A stretch of 11,589 bases of DNA from Hydrogenophaga sp. (GCA_025458545.1 JALOSH010000056.1:1-11589), one strand, 5' to 3'; shown: positions 1 to 8,246, numbered from the stretch's first letter. Translations and numbers: made by a program. The notes: generated by a model from the letters alone, not told the origin.

Positions 1-675
1 GATGATGTCGCCGATGATCTTCATCGACGGCTCGGGCGGGTAGATGTAGGTGTTGCGGACCATGAACTCCTTGAGGATGTCGTTCTGGATGGTTCCGCTC
101 AATTTGTCCTGCGAGACGCCCTGCTCTTCCGCCGCCACCACGTAGCCGGCCAGGATGGGCAGCACCGCGCCGTTCATGGTCATCGAGACCGACACCTTGT
201 CCAGCGGGATTTCGTTGAACAGGATCTTCATGTCCTCGACCGAGTCGATCGCGACACCGGCCTTGCCCACGTCGCCGGTCACGCGCGGGTGGTCGGAGTC
301 GTAACCGCGGTGGGTGGCCAGGTCAAAAGCGACCGACACGCCCTGCCCGCCTGCAGCCAACGCCTTGCGGTAGAAGGCGTTGGATTCCTCGGCGGTGGAG
401 AATCCGGCGTACTGGCGGATCGTCCAGGGGCGCACCGCGTACATGGTGGCCTGCGGGCCCCGAATGAACGGCTCAAAACCCGGCAGAGTGTTGGTGTGCG
501 GCAGGTCTTTGGTGTCTTCCGCCGTGTACAGCGGCTTGACCGTGATGCCGTCCGGTGTGACCCAGTTCAGCGCGGCCACATCGCCTCCGGGAGCGGATTT
601 CTGGGCGGCTTTGGTCCAGGCGGCCAGGTTGGCGGGTGGGAATTCGGGTTGCAATCCGGGTTGGGTTGGGCTCAT
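1..675 (-). CDS. Methylmalonyl-CoA mutase, N-terminal part (runs off the left edge)
   Basis: Adenosylcobalamin-dependent mutase that interconverts (R)-methylmalonyl-CoA and succinyl-CoA in propionate, odd-chain and branched-chain catabolism. The reading frame is open for 225 codons from the ATG at 675 to the window edge and lacks its C-terminal part, including the B12-binding domain. The translation opens [20 protein letters not shown]. It contains the family's substrate-channel segment [20 protein letters not shown], followed by [29 protein letters not shown] and [19 protein letters not shown], all typical of the large catalytic mutase subunit (MutB/ScpA type). The start fits the family N-terminus and lies about 60 nt below a good promoter. 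It is divergent from a GntR-type regulator that may control it. Identity is secure; the subunit name (single-chain ScpA type or MutB) cannot be settled from this part. Confidence 0.95.
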   Translation of the reverse strand, partial: MSPTQPGLQPEFPPANLAAWTKAAQKSAPGGDVAALNWVTPDGITVKPLYTAEDTKDLPHTNTLPGFEPFIRGPQATMYAVRPWTIRQYAGFSTAEESNAFYRKALAAGGQGVSVAFDLATHRGYDSDHPRVTGDVGKAGVAIDSVEDMKILFNEIPLDKVSVSMTMNGAVLPILAGYVVAAEEQGVSQDKLSGTIQNDILKEFMVRNTYIYPPEPSMKIIGDII

Positions 676-737
676 GGCAGTCGGGTGCTGAAAAGGTCAA
701 AAAGTCCACAAAGTCGCCGTGGCAACGCGGCCGCGAT

Positions 738-765
738 TTTATATCATTCATAATTATTGATGCAA
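738..765 (-). promoter_or_regulatory. Promoter of the mutase gene, overlapping a candidate GntR operator
   Basis: On the minus strand a -35 TTGCAT (765-760) and a -10 TATAAA (743-738) are separated by 16 bp in an AT-rich island of otherwise GC-rich DNA. An imperfect dyad with arms ATCA (743-746) and TGAT (758-761) around a near-palindromic TCATAATTATTGA core (748-760) lies between the two hexamers, where a regulator would block RNA polymerase. A plus-strand -10 TACAAT at 782-787 with a poor, 19-bp-spaced -35 could serve the regulator gene. Operator function is inference. Confidence 0.5.
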
Positions 766-829
766 AATATTCTCGTCGACTTACAATCCAGCCCAGTCCA
801 ACGCCTTTTGGTCCGCCCGTCCAGCCCAC

Positions 830-1465
830 ATGTCCGCCTTGTCCCTCGCCCCTCGCGCCCTGTACGAAGAAGTCGCCGAGCTGCTGCGCCAGCGCATCTT
901 CCGGCGTGAACTGGAGCCCGGCAGCTGGATCGACGAACTCAAACTGGCCGAAGAATGCGGCATCAGCCGCACACCCCTGCGGGAGGCGCTGAAGGTGCTG
1001 GCCGCCGAGGGCCTGGTGACCATGAAGGTGCGGCGCGGCGCTTACGTGACCGAAGTGTCCGACAAGGACCTGGCCGACGTCTACCACCTGCTCTCACTGC
1101 TGGAATCGGACGCCGCCGGCGTGGTGGCCGAACGCGCCACCACGGCCCAGCGGGCCGAACTGCAGGCGATGCACCAGGCATTGGAGAGCGCCGCCGCCGA
1201 CCGCGACCGCTTCTTTGCCTTGAACGAACAGTTCCACATGCGCCTGCTGGAGATGGCCGACAACCGCTGGCGCCAGCAAATGGTGGCCGACCTGCGCAAG
1301 GTCATGAAGCTCAACCGCCACAACTCGCTGTTCAAGAGCGGTCGCATCGAAGAATCGCTGACCGAGCACCGCGCGGTCATGGCCGCCCTGCTCGCACGCG
1401 ATGCCAGCCTTGCACGGCAACGCATGCAGGAACACTTCCGCAACGGGCTCGAAGCGGCCGCCTGA
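830..1465 (+). CDS. GntR-family transcriptional regulator, FCD (FadR) subfamily
   Basis: A 211-aa DNA-binding repressor or activator with an N-terminal winged helix (about residues 8-76; recognition region EECGISRTPLREALKVLAAE and wing VRRGAYVTEVS) and a C-terminal all-helical FCD ligand domain (about 83-205). The FCD metal-site histidines appear to be present: H136 in NEQFHMRLL, H180 in LTEHR and H202 in EHFRNG. Proteins of this class sense small carboxylic acids or acyl compounds. It is transcribed divergently from methylmalonyl-CoA mutase with 154 bp between them, so local control of propionate/methylmalonyl metabolism is the simplest inference. The ATG at 830 is the first sensible start; no strong Shine-Dalgarno precedes it. 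Family call is secure; ligand and target are not. Confidence 0.93.
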   Translation: MSALSLAPRALYEEVAELLRQRIFRRELEPGSWIDELKLAEECGISRTPLREALKVLAAEGLVTMKVRRGAYVTEVSDKDLADVYHLLSLLESDAAGVVAERATTAQRAELQAMHQALESAAADRDRFFALNEQFHMRLLEMADNRWRQQMVADLRKVMKLNRHNSLFKSGRIEESLTEHRAVMAALLARDASLARQRMQEHFRNGLEAAA

Positions 1466-1470
1466 GCGGA

Positions 1471-1541
1471 CAGCGCTGGGTCACCAGCGCTGCGCCTCAT
1501 TCCACTCGGGGGCAAACCATGGCCGGTGTTTCAAACACCGG
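1471..1541. terminator. Two perfect hairpins between convergent genes (possible terminators without U-tracts)
   Basis: Between the ends of the GntR gene and the convergent FKBP gene lie two perfect 9-bp inverted repeats: CAGCGCTGG (1471-1479) with CCAGCGCTG (1484-1492), loop 4 nt; and CCGGTGTTT (1523-1531) with AAACACCGG (1533-1541) around one base. The first begins 6 nt after the GntR stop. The second is about 40 nt past the FKBP stop. Neither has a clear T-run on either strand, so a terminator role is inferred from placement only. Confidence 0.35.
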
Positions 1542-1579
1542 ATCGCCTGACCGCCATGCGGGCCCGGCGAGCAGCCCTT

Positions 1580-2023
1580 TCAGCGGCCGTTGATGCCCAG
1601 CAGCTCCACCTCGAACACCAGGGTGGCGTTGGGAGGAATCACACCACCGGCGCCACGCGCCCCGTAGGCGATGCTGCTGGGGCAGGTCAGCTTGGCCTTG
1701 CCACCGACCTTGATGCGCTGCACGCCCTCGGTCCAGCATGGGATCACGCGGTTGAGCGGAAACTCGATCGGCGTGCCACGCGAATAGGAGCTGTCGAACT
1801 CCTTGCCATCCGGGAAAGTGCCTTTGTAGTGCACCTTCACCGTGTCGTTGGCGCCCGGGGCGGCGCCAGCGCCGTCCTTGAGCGAGCGGAACACCAGGCC
1901 AGAGGCGGTGACGAGCGCACCGGGCTCTTTCGCCGCGGTGTCGAGCGTGGCGTTTTGCGCCAGGGCTGGCCCTGCCAGCAAACTGGCGGCAAGGGCGGCG
2001 GAACAGATCAGAAATCGCTTCAT
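1580..2023 (-). CDS. Exported FKBP-type peptidyl-prolyl cis-trans isomerase
   Basis: A 147-aa isomerase that catalyses cis-trans isomerisation of Xaa-Pro bonds in secreted proteins. Residues 1-22 (MKRFLICSAALAASLLAGPALA) form a classic Sec signal peptide with an ALA cleavage site, so it should act in the periplasm. Residues about 37-147 form one FKBP domain with the usual pocket: VHYKGTFPDGKEFDSSY, VIPCWTEGVQRI, and IAYGARGAG..IPPNATLVFEVELL. A cysteine sits just before the conserved Trp. The ATG at 2023 was chosen because GAGAG lies about 10 nt upstream and the signal peptide begins there; an upstream TTG in the same frame is less likely. It follows dusA on the same strand with an 11-bp gap and is probably co-transcribed with it. 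Its expression may therefore have been changed by insertion of the element upstream. Confidence 0.93.
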   Translation of the reverse strand: MKRFLICSAALAASLLAGPALAQNATLDTAAKEPGALVTASGLVFRSLKDGAGAAPGANDTVKVHYKGTFPDGKEFDSSYSRGTPIEFPLNRVIPCWTEGVQRIKVGGKAKLTCPSSIAYGARGAGGVIPPNATLVFEVELLGINGR

Positions 2024-2034
2024 GGGTCGAACTC

Positions 2035-2982
<948 letters not shown>

Positions 2983-2985
2983 TCA

Positions 2986-3004
2986 GTGCACACAATGTGC
3001 ACAC
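2986..3004. repeat. Left-end GTGCACAC pair (candidate integrase arm sites)
   Basis: Two copies of GTGCACAC at 2986-2993 and 2997-3004, start-to-start 11 bp, about one helical turn. They lie 69 bp inside attL and immediately upstream of the chimeric dusA start codon. A third copy at 3053-3060 abuts the integrase ATG. A matching pair with the same 11-bp spacing lies near the right end. This pattern is expected of arm-type binding sites for the integrase, and the position suggests that bound protein could affect both dusA and integrase expression. Confidence 0.6.
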
Positions 3005-3061
3005 GAAGCGCACTGCTAGGTAACAATAAGGGCACCGCGATACACACACAGAGTGCACACG

Positions 3062-4156
3062 ATGCCAACCTTCCAGCAACTTCCGTCCGGTAAATGGCGG
3101 GTACAGGTCCGTAAGTCAGGACTTTACCGCGCGGGCACCTTCACGACGAAGCGCGAGGCCAGGGAATGGGCTACCGCCATTGAAGCGCAAGCAAACCACA
3201 TTGCTGCAGGTGGGTTCGCCCCAGTCCCAAAAGGTTCAACTCTCGGTGATCTGATCGACAAGTACCGCGACACCATGGCGGAGCCTGGCAAGACAAAGGC
3301 CGCGACCCTTGAAATGCTCAAGAGGGAGTTGGGCCGGGTCAAACTGTCGTCCCTTTCTGCCGTGGTGGTCCGAGATTTCATTGATCGTCGCATTGAAGCT
3401 GGAGCCGGTGGCGTCACGATCAGCGCGGACCTGTCCTATCTCTCTACCGTCCTCAAGTGGGGCCGGCATTCACGGCGTCTCGACATCAACGACCGCTTGG
3501 GCCTGGACGCGCGAGCCAGTCTCAAGCATCGGGGTCTCAAGACACGCGGCACCGAGCGCGACAGAGAGCCGAACGCCAGCGAACTGGACCGGCTTTACGC
3601 ACTCTGGCGCAACAACCCACGGCAGACCATCCCGATGGAGGTCCTTTGCCGCTTCGCTCTGGCCACCGGCATGCGCCAGGGTGAGATATGCCGCCTGGAG
3701 GTGGAAGACCTGGACCGGACCCGCAAGACCATCGTGATCCGCGACAGAAAAGACCCACAAAACAAGATCGGCAATCATCAAACCGTCCCGCTGCTGGCCG
3801 ATGCCTGGGCCATTGTCGAGGACGTACTGAAGAAAAGGGATTCGGGTTTTCTTTTTCCCTACAGCGAGGCCAGCGTCTCGACTGCTTTCACGCGGGCTTG
3901 CCAGAAGCTGGGGATTGAAGACCTGCGCTTCCACGACCTGCGCCACAAGGCCACCGCCGAGTTCTTCCGCATGGGGCTAGGCATCCCACAGGTGGCGCTT
4001 CTGACCGGACACAAGACCTGGGCAATGCTGCGCCGATACACGGCCATACAACCCGAAGACGTGCACAACGCACTCAAGAAACCGGCAAGCCCTGCGCCGG
4101 ACCCTGCAGGGCAAAAAGGCGACGGCCGAGGCGACGGAACCGCCCCGACCGTCTGA
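3062..4156 (+). CDS. int: Tyrosine recombinase (phage-type integrase) of the dusA-targeting kind
   Basis: Site-specific recombinase of 364 aa that should insert and excise the element at the dusA att site. The N-terminal region (about 1-60, GKWRVQVRKSGLYRAGTFTTKREAREW) resembles an arm-binding domain, followed by a SAM-like core-binding domain (about 60-160) and the catalytic domain (about 170-335). Catalytic residues are visible: R205 in ATGMRQGEICRL, a Lys near 230-235 in the beta-hairpin, H291 and R294 in HDLRH, H317 in TGHKTW, and the nucleophile Y326 in LRRYTAIQ. ATG 3062 is preferred over an in-frame GTG at 3053, which lies inside a GTGCACAC repeat; neither has a strong Shine-Dalgarno. 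The gene is adjacent to and divergent from dusA, as usual for integrases of this group. The C-terminal tail after about 340 is Pro/Gly/Asp-rich. It appears intact. Confidence 0.96.
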   Translation: MPTFQQLPSGKWRVQVRKSGLYRAGTFTTKREAREWATAIEAQANHIAAGGFAPVPKGSTLGDLIDKYRDTMAEPGKTKAATLEMLKRELGRVKLSSLSAVVVRDFIDRRIEAGAGGVTISADLSYLSTVLKWGRHSRRLDINDRLGLDARASLKHRGLKTRGTERDREPNASELDRLYALWRNNPRQTIPMEVLCRFALATGMRQGEICRLEVEDLDRTRKTIVIRDRKDPQNKIGNHQTVPLLADAWAIVEDVLKKRDSGFLFPYSEASVSTAFTRACQKLGIEDLRFHDLRHKATAEFFRMGLGIPQVALLTGHKTWAMLRRYTAIQPEDVHNALKKPASPAPDPAGQKGDGRGDGTAPTV

Positions 4157-4181
4157 CCATTCATGAAAGCGAGTTCACAAA

Positions 4182-4478
4182 ATGGCTACTACTGAATCTA
4201 CAGCAATATCACTTGACCTGACCCCATGGGCAGGCACTTTCGACCAGCGAGCGCTCATCATGCTAAACAAGGATGCCACCACCCGCGACTTGATTGCCTT
4301 GGCCGACTTTCTGGCGCTGCAGGCTGTCGAGATCATCGAACACTGGCCGACTGAGCGACCTATGCCGCTTGTGCTTGGAGAGAACATTCGGCAGCTACAA
4401 AACGTACTCTGTCGCCTGGAAAACACAACCCGCCTGGCTGGGGGTGAGCAAGTTTTCGTCGGTCAATCTACAAGCTAG
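4182..4478 (+). CDS. Unknown small protein (98 aa)
   Basis: No family recognised. The 98-aa product (MATTESTAISLDLTPWAGTF...) has a polar start, then a predicted mainly helical part with RDLIALADFLALQAVEII and ENIRQLQNVLCRLENTTRL. It is soluble, with no signal peptide or membrane segment. It begins 25 bp after the integrase stop and has only a weak purine-rich sequence (GAAAGCGAG) ahead of its ATG, so it may be read through from int. The next gene starts 4 bp after its stop, suggesting co-expression. It could be a cargo or control gene; nothing in the sequence decides this. Coding status rests on the intact frame and tight packing. Confidence 0.65.
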   Translation: MATTESTAISLDLTPWAGTFDQRALIMLNKDATTRDLIALADFLALQAVEIIEHWPTERPMPLVLGENIRQLQNVLCRLENTTRLAGGEQVFVGQSTS

Positions 4479-4482
4479 CACG

Positions 4483-5034
4483 ATGGCACGCCAGCGCAAA
4501 CCACCAACACAAGCCGAAGTCGACGCCATCAAAGCGGCCGAAAAGGAGTGGCTGCGCTGGCGATCCATCGTCAGCATGTTGCCGCCCAGCATCGGCGGCC
4601 TGCAGGCCGAAACAGAGCTCCGCAAGGCCACCAAAGCGCTGCAACATGCGCTGGAACCGTACTGGCAAAACCCCGCATCGGCTGAGGCTGTGCGCCTTGT
4701 GTACGCGATGCAAAGCATTCAACTCCACAGGGCACCGCAGTGCACGTATCAGCAGATGTTGGAGGACTTGATAGAGCCGCTGCAGCTCCTTCAGTGGGCG
4801 GCGGCGACCCTGTCCAAAAAGGGCCAACCACCGGCCGAAAACGTGGTCAGATGGGTCTGTATGGCGGCCGATGCATGGACCGCCGCAGGTCTGCCGAAGC
4901 CAACGGGAAAGGGGCGATTCTTCCGCGCCCTGGAAGATGCCGATCTGAATAGAACCGTGCCCGCTGTAACGCCCGAGCGCGTGCAACACGCGCTCACTCA
5001 GTGGAAAAAAATCCGGCAACACACAGCGGGTTAG
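4483..5034 (+). CDS. Unknown helical protein (183 aa)
   Basis: No family recognised. The ATG at 4483 gives 183 aa, MARQRKPPTQAEVDAIKAAE..., with a basic start, long amphipathic helices (EVDAIKAAEKEWLRWRSIVS; AETELRKATKALQHALEPYW) and a Trp-rich middle (LLQWAAATL, VVRWVCMAADAW). The frame continues open upstream to 4294, but that part overlaps the previous gene and reads as shadow sequence, so the start 4 bp after that gene's stop is preferred. No signal peptide or transmembrane segment is apparent. It sits between the integrase block and the replication cassette, where satellites often carry helper-interference or immunity genes, but that role is not supported by any motif. Confidence 0.72.
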   Translation: MARQRKPPTQAEVDAIKAAEKEWLRWRSIVSMLPPSIGGLQAETELRKATKALQHALEPYWQNPASAEAVRLVYAMQSIQLHRAPQCTYQQMLEDLIEPLQLLQWAAATLSKKGQPPAENVVRWVCMAADAWTAAGLPKPTGKGRFFRALEDADLNRTVPAVTPERVQHALTQWKKIRQHTAG

Positions 5035-5126
5035 TCGATCCAGTTAAGCCACTCGGAATAATCGCCGAACCGCGCAAAAGTCCACCCATCGAAACAACCG
5101 GCGCACCGCCGGGAAAGGATGGGTAA

Positions 5127-5378
5127 ATGGAAAGCGCATCAAACGCAGAAACCCAGCGTCTGCAGGAAATTGCAGACAGGCTGGACTGTGTCACCGAAGA
5201 AGACTTGTGCCTGCTAGCCCAGGCAAAGCTGAGCACGCTGGAGGCATGGCGCAAACGCGGACATGGGCCGTCATACGTGCGAATCGGCAACCGGGTCTTG
5301 TACCCGCGCAAGGCCGTCGCGGCACACCTGGAGTCACTGACACGAGAGCGCATCGCGCCTGGAAAGGCGCTGCTGTGA
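5127..5378 (+). CDS. Small helix-turn-helix protein, AlpA/MerR-like (possible excisionase or activator)
   Basis: The 83-aa product has a compact winged-helix-like HTH: VTEEDLCLLAQAKLSTLEAW followed by RKRGHGPSYVRIGNRVLYPRKAV, the arrangement of the MerR-type HTH_17/AlpA group. In P4-like satellites such proteins activate or act as directionality factors for excision; which role applies here is inference. A clear Shine-Dalgarno (AAAGGA, about 9 nt upstream) precedes ATG 5127. It is the first gene of a four-gene run whose members overlap by 4-8 bp, starting with the GTGA overlap to the next gene. The 92-bp gap upstream holds a small CCGGC/GCCGG hairpin (5098-5112) and an AATAAT that could be a weak -10 (5057-5062); no convincing -35 is visible. 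Confidence 0.82.
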   Translation: MESASNAETQRLQEIADRLDCVTEEDLCLLAQAKLSTLEAWRKRGHGPSYVRIGNRVLYPRKAVAAHLESLTRERIAPGKALL

Positions 5379-5659
5379 TCCCCTGCCGAAAAAGCGAAAG
5401 CCCGGCTGGCACCGGGCTTCGCACAGAACACACGAAATCAAACCACGCTGAGATTCTAGAACCGCAGGCCATCGACCGCAAGGCATTTGCCACGATGCGC
5501 GCCCGCTTCGCCCGCCGTGGCTACGTGCTGCAGCGCGTCTACCGTGCCGACGATGGCCGCGTGACGTACCACGTCACCCGCAACACCCAGACGCGCATCT
5601 ACAGCCACCTGCACGACCTGGCCGGCTTCCTGGCCATGGTGGAGGGCCTGCCGGTATGA
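5375..5659 (+). CDS. Unknown small protein in the replication cassette (94 aa)
   Basis: No family recognised. Translation most likely starts at GTG 5375, which overlaps the previous stop (GTGA) and has GGAAAGG about 7 nt upstream; an ATG at 5494 would give only the C-terminal part. The first 35 residues are polar and low in structure. The rest forms a small mixed alpha/beta unit with many basic residues: FATMRARFARRGYVLQRVYR, DGRVTYHVTRNTQTRIYSHL and HDLAGFLAMVEGL. It ends in an ATGA overlap with the Toprim gene, so it is translationally coupled on both sides. Its place directly before the primase suggests a replication accessory or DNA-binding role, which is inference from position. Confidence 0.78.
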   Translation: MIPCRKSESPAGTGLRTEHTKSNHAEILEPQAIDRKAFATMRARFARRGYVLQRVYRADDGRVTYHVTRNTQTRIYSHLHDLAGFLAMVEGLPV

Positions 5660-6480
5660 GCAACACCATGTTGGACGCCATGCGCGCCGCCGGTCTGGCG
5701 CCGCACAAGGACATCGAGCCGATCCCCGATGGCCGCATTCACAGATACCGCGTGCAAGGCGACAAGCCGGGCAGCACCAACGGTTTCTACGTGCTGCACG
5801 AAAGCCCGGTAACGTGTGGCGCATTCGGTTCCTGGAAAACAGGCGAGACACACACCTGGCGCGAGGCAAGCCGCGCGACGCAGACCCCGGCGGAGCGTGC
5901 CGAGCTGCAGCGCCAGCTGGCCGCCATGCGCGCCGCCCGCGATGCCGAGCGCGACAAGGTGCAAGCCGAGGCCCGCGCCCGCGCTGCGAAGCTGTGGGAA
6001 CGCGCCCGCCCGGCCACGAACGCACACCCCTACCTGCAGCGCAAGAACGTAGGCGCCTACGGCTTGCGCCAGTTGCGCGAGCTGCTGTTGATCCCGGCGC
6101 GCGACGCCCACGGCGTGCTGCACACCCTGCAATTCATCGGCGCGGATGGCGCCAAGCGCTTTTTGAGCGGCGGAAAAATCGCGGGGTGTTACTGCCCTAT
6201 CGGTCGCCCACTGGATTCGCTGCTGGTCTGCGAGGGCCTGGCCACGGGTTCGACGCTGTACGCAGCCACGGGGCGCGCGGTGGCCGTGGCGTTTTCAGCG
6301 GTGAACCTGCAGCCGGTGGCCAGCGCATTGCGCGCGAAGTTTCCCGAGCTGAAGTTGATCATCGTGGCCGACAACGATCCGACGCCGGGAAACCCTGGCG
6401 TGACCCAAGCCACGCAGGCGGCCCGCGCTGTGGGTGGCCTGGTCGCTGTGCCCCGCTTCGAGGGGGTGGCCCATGACTGA
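5656..6480 (+). CDS. Toprim-domain primase-like protein
   Basis: The 274-aa product is the catalytic-type half of a primase/helicase pair. Residues about 20-70 resemble the small domain before primase-type Toprim folds (GFYVLHESPVTCGAFGSWKTGE), then a charged helical linker (75-115), the HPYLQRKNV motif near 124-132, and a C-terminal Toprim domain (about 185-270). The metal-binding residues are present: E193 in VCEGLATG and the D-x-D at 239-241 in IIVADND. It should synthesise primers for replication of the excised element in the cytoplasm. It is coupled to the preceding gene by an ATGA overlap and to the DUF3987 gene by an 8-bp overlap. P4-type satellites carry primase and helicase in one protein; here they are two adjacent genes. 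Fold call is strong; primase activity is inferred. Confidence 0.88.
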   Translation: MSNTMLDAMRAAGLAPHKDIEPIPDGRIHRYRVQGDKPGSTNGFYVLHESPVTCGAFGSWKTGETHTWREASRATQTPAERAELQRQLAAMRAARDAERDKVQAEARARAAKLWERARPATNAHPYLQRKNVGAYGLRQLRELLLIPARDAHGVLHTLQFIGADGAKRFLSGGKIAGCYCPIGRPLDSLLVCEGLATGSTLYAATGRAVAVAFSAVNLQPVASALRAKFPELKLIIVADNDPTPGNPGVTQATQAARAVGGLVAVPRFEGVAHD

Positions 6481-8095
6481 AGCCCTGACGGATGCGAACG
6501 ACCTGGCCCGCGTGGCTGGTCCTGAGGCCGTGCGCGCCATGGTGGAAGCGGCGCAACCTGCTGTGCCGCCTGGTGCGCGTGGCTGGCCTGAATTTGAGGA
6601 CGTGATGCACAGCGAAGCCCAGGCGCCCGCCGCCGCACCGCCGCCCGAGGAATGGCCCGAGCCGGTGCTGCCTGGCACACAGGCCACGCCCAAGATACCC
6701 GCCGACCTGTTGCCCACATGGAGCGGCGACATGGTGCGCGCGGTGGCAGACAGCACGCAGACGCCGCCCGCCCTGGCGTTCATGAGCTGCCTGGCCGTGC
6801 TGGCGACGGTGCTGCAGCGCCGGTATGAAGTAGAGCCTGTTCCCGGCTACTTCGAGCCTTTGCCGTTATGGGCCGCTGTGGCTTCTGCAGCTGGCACGCG
6901 AAAGAGTGCTGTCTTGAATGCCATTCAAGGGCCGCTGGTGCGCTGGGAAAAACTGCATTCAGACCGGATGCGACGCGACATAGCGCGCGTCAATTCGGCG
7001 CGGGCAGTGGCGAGGAAAAAGATTGAACGGCTGTTGCAGGATGCAGCCAAGGCCAAAGACGCCAGCGAGCGCGAATCAATCCGCGCGGAGATCGAGCGCG
7101 AAGAGCTGCAGATGCCCGACGAGATCAGGGCGCCGCGGCTGTTCACCAGCGACAGCACACCCGAGCGGCTGCAGGCCCTGCTTGCGGAGCATGGGGAGCG
7201 CATGGCCGTGCTGTCGGATGAGGCCGGTTCTTTCCAGATCATGGGCGGTCTGTACTCAGGTGGCCAAGCGCACTTGGATGTGTACCTGCAGGCGCACGCC
7301 GGTTCACCGATGCGGGTCGACCGCGCTTCGCGGGCTGTCCACATAGACCGCCCTGCACTGTGCATGGGGCTGCTGGTGCAACCTGGCACGCTGGCCGATG
7401 TGGCGGGGTCCAAGCGCTTCAGGGACAGCGGCCTGCTGGCGCGCTTTCTGTGGGCCGTACCTGATTCCACTGTTGGCCGCCGCGATGTGCGGCGCCATGC
7501 GCCCATACCCGAGCACGTCAAAGAAGCCTACGAGCGCGGGATCATCGGGCTGCTGAGTGGCTGGTTCGAGCCCATCGGCAAGCCCAAGGTGCTGACCTTC
7601 ACCGACCCTGCGCGTGAGCTGTGGTTTGACTTCGCACAAGAGATCGAAAACCAGCAGGGCGAGGGCGGCCGGTACGAGGCGATCAGCGACTGGACCAGCA
7701 AGCTACCCGGCGCCATCGCCCGCGTGGCTGCGGTGCTGGAGTTGGCAGAGATGGGCCTGACCGCCGATGAAGTGTCCGAGGTGGCCATGCGCCGCGCGCT
7801 GCAGCTGGGTGGCCTGCTGATCGAACACGCCCGCGCCGCGTTTGCGCTGCTGGGCACCGATGCCGTGGACACCGACGCGGTGGCCGTGGTGCGCTGGATC
7901 AAGGCCAGCGGCCTGCTGGAGTTCACCCGGCGCGAGGCACAGAAAGCGCAGGAGGGCCGGTTCCGGTCTGTTGATCGCCTGGAGAAAGCCATGGAGCGGC
8001 TGGAGGCTGGCGACGTGGTGCGTTCGACAAAGCGCCGCAGGGCTGGCGCACCGCCGTCTGTGGTGTACCGGGTCAATCCCCGCCTGTCTACCTAG
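6473..8095 (+). CDS. DUF3987 (YfjI-like) helicase/primase-associated protein
   Basis: A 540-aa protein with a disordered Pro/Ala-rich N-terminus (about 30-75), then an ATPase-like core typical of DUF3987. The P-loop-like ASAAGTRKSAV (138-147) has Arg where the second Walker A Gly is usual. A charged coiled-coil insert spans about 165-215. The region RLFTSDSTPERLQALLAEHG leads into a Walker B-like MAVLSDEAG (244-252), followed by PALCMGLLVQPGTLADV and GLLARFLWAVPDS. Proteins of this family sit beside Toprim primases in phages and satellites and are thought to serve as replicative helicases or initiators. The start at 6473 was chosen for its GAGGGGG Shine-Dalgarno and its overlap with the Toprim stop. 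The C-terminal part may form a winged helix (VVRWIKASGLLEFTRREAQ...). The candidate origin repeats follow directly. Confidence 0.9.
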   Translation: MTEALTDANDLARVAGPEAVRAMVEAAQPAVPPGARGWPEFEDVMHSEAQAPAAAPPPEEWPEPVLPGTQATPKIPADLLPTWSGDMVRAVADSTQTPPALAFMSCLAVLATVLQRRYEVEPVPGYFEPLPLWAAVASAAGTRKSAVLNAIQGPLVRWEKLHSDRMRRDIARVNSARAVARKKIERLLQDAAKAKDASERESIRAEIEREELQMPDEIRAPRLFTSDSTPERLQALLAEHGERMAVLSDEAGSFQIMGGLYSGGQAHLDVYLQAHAGSPMRVDRASRAVHIDRPALCMGLLVQPGTLADVAGSKRFRDSGLLARFLWAVPDSTVGRRDVRRHAPIPEHVKEAYERGIIGLLSGWFEPIGKPKVLTFTDPARELWFDFAQEIENQQGEGGRYEAISDWTSKLPGAIARVAAVLELAEMGLTADEVSEVAMRRALQLGGLLIEHARAAFALLGTDAVDTDAVAVVRWIKASGLLEFTRREAQKAQEGRFRSVDRLEKAMERLEAGDVVRSTKRRRAGAPPSVVYRVNPRLST

Positions 8096-8183
8096 GCGAG
8101 TCTGTCGCTATAAGCCATTTTGAAACCCTTTTTCCTTTCTATTTCAATGACCTACAAGCAAACACCCAACACCCCCGCGACAG

Positions 8184-8246
8184 GTCGACAAAGTCGACAA
8201 AGCCAAACCCATGAAGGCGGTCTGTCGACTTTGTCGACGTGTCGAC
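8184..8246. repeat. Cluster of five GTCGAC motifs forming an inverted repeat (candidate origin)
   Basis: GTCGAC occurs at 8184-8189, 8193-8198, 8224-8229, 8233-8238 and 8241-8246. The 15-mer GTCGACAAAGTCGAC (8184-8198) is perfectly complementary to GTCGACTTTGTCGAC (8224-8238), with 25 bp between. An AT-rich, T-tract-containing stretch (about 8115-8150) lies just upstream. It sits in the 266-bp non-coding gap after the primase/helicase pair; iterons plus AT-rich DNA beside replication genes are the usual look of a replication origin. A regulator-binding array is the alternative. Confidence 0.6.

Noticed and set aside
289..753. Plus-strand frame of 154 codons opposite methylmalonyl-CoA mutase
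   Set aside because: It is a shadow of a clearly real gene on the other strand; its translation is Gly/Arg/Val-rich and has no recognisable features.
8184..8246. CRISPR array reading of the GTCGAC repeats
   Set aside because: Units are 6 bp with 2-26 bp between and in both orientations; no spacer-repeat pattern and no cas genes.
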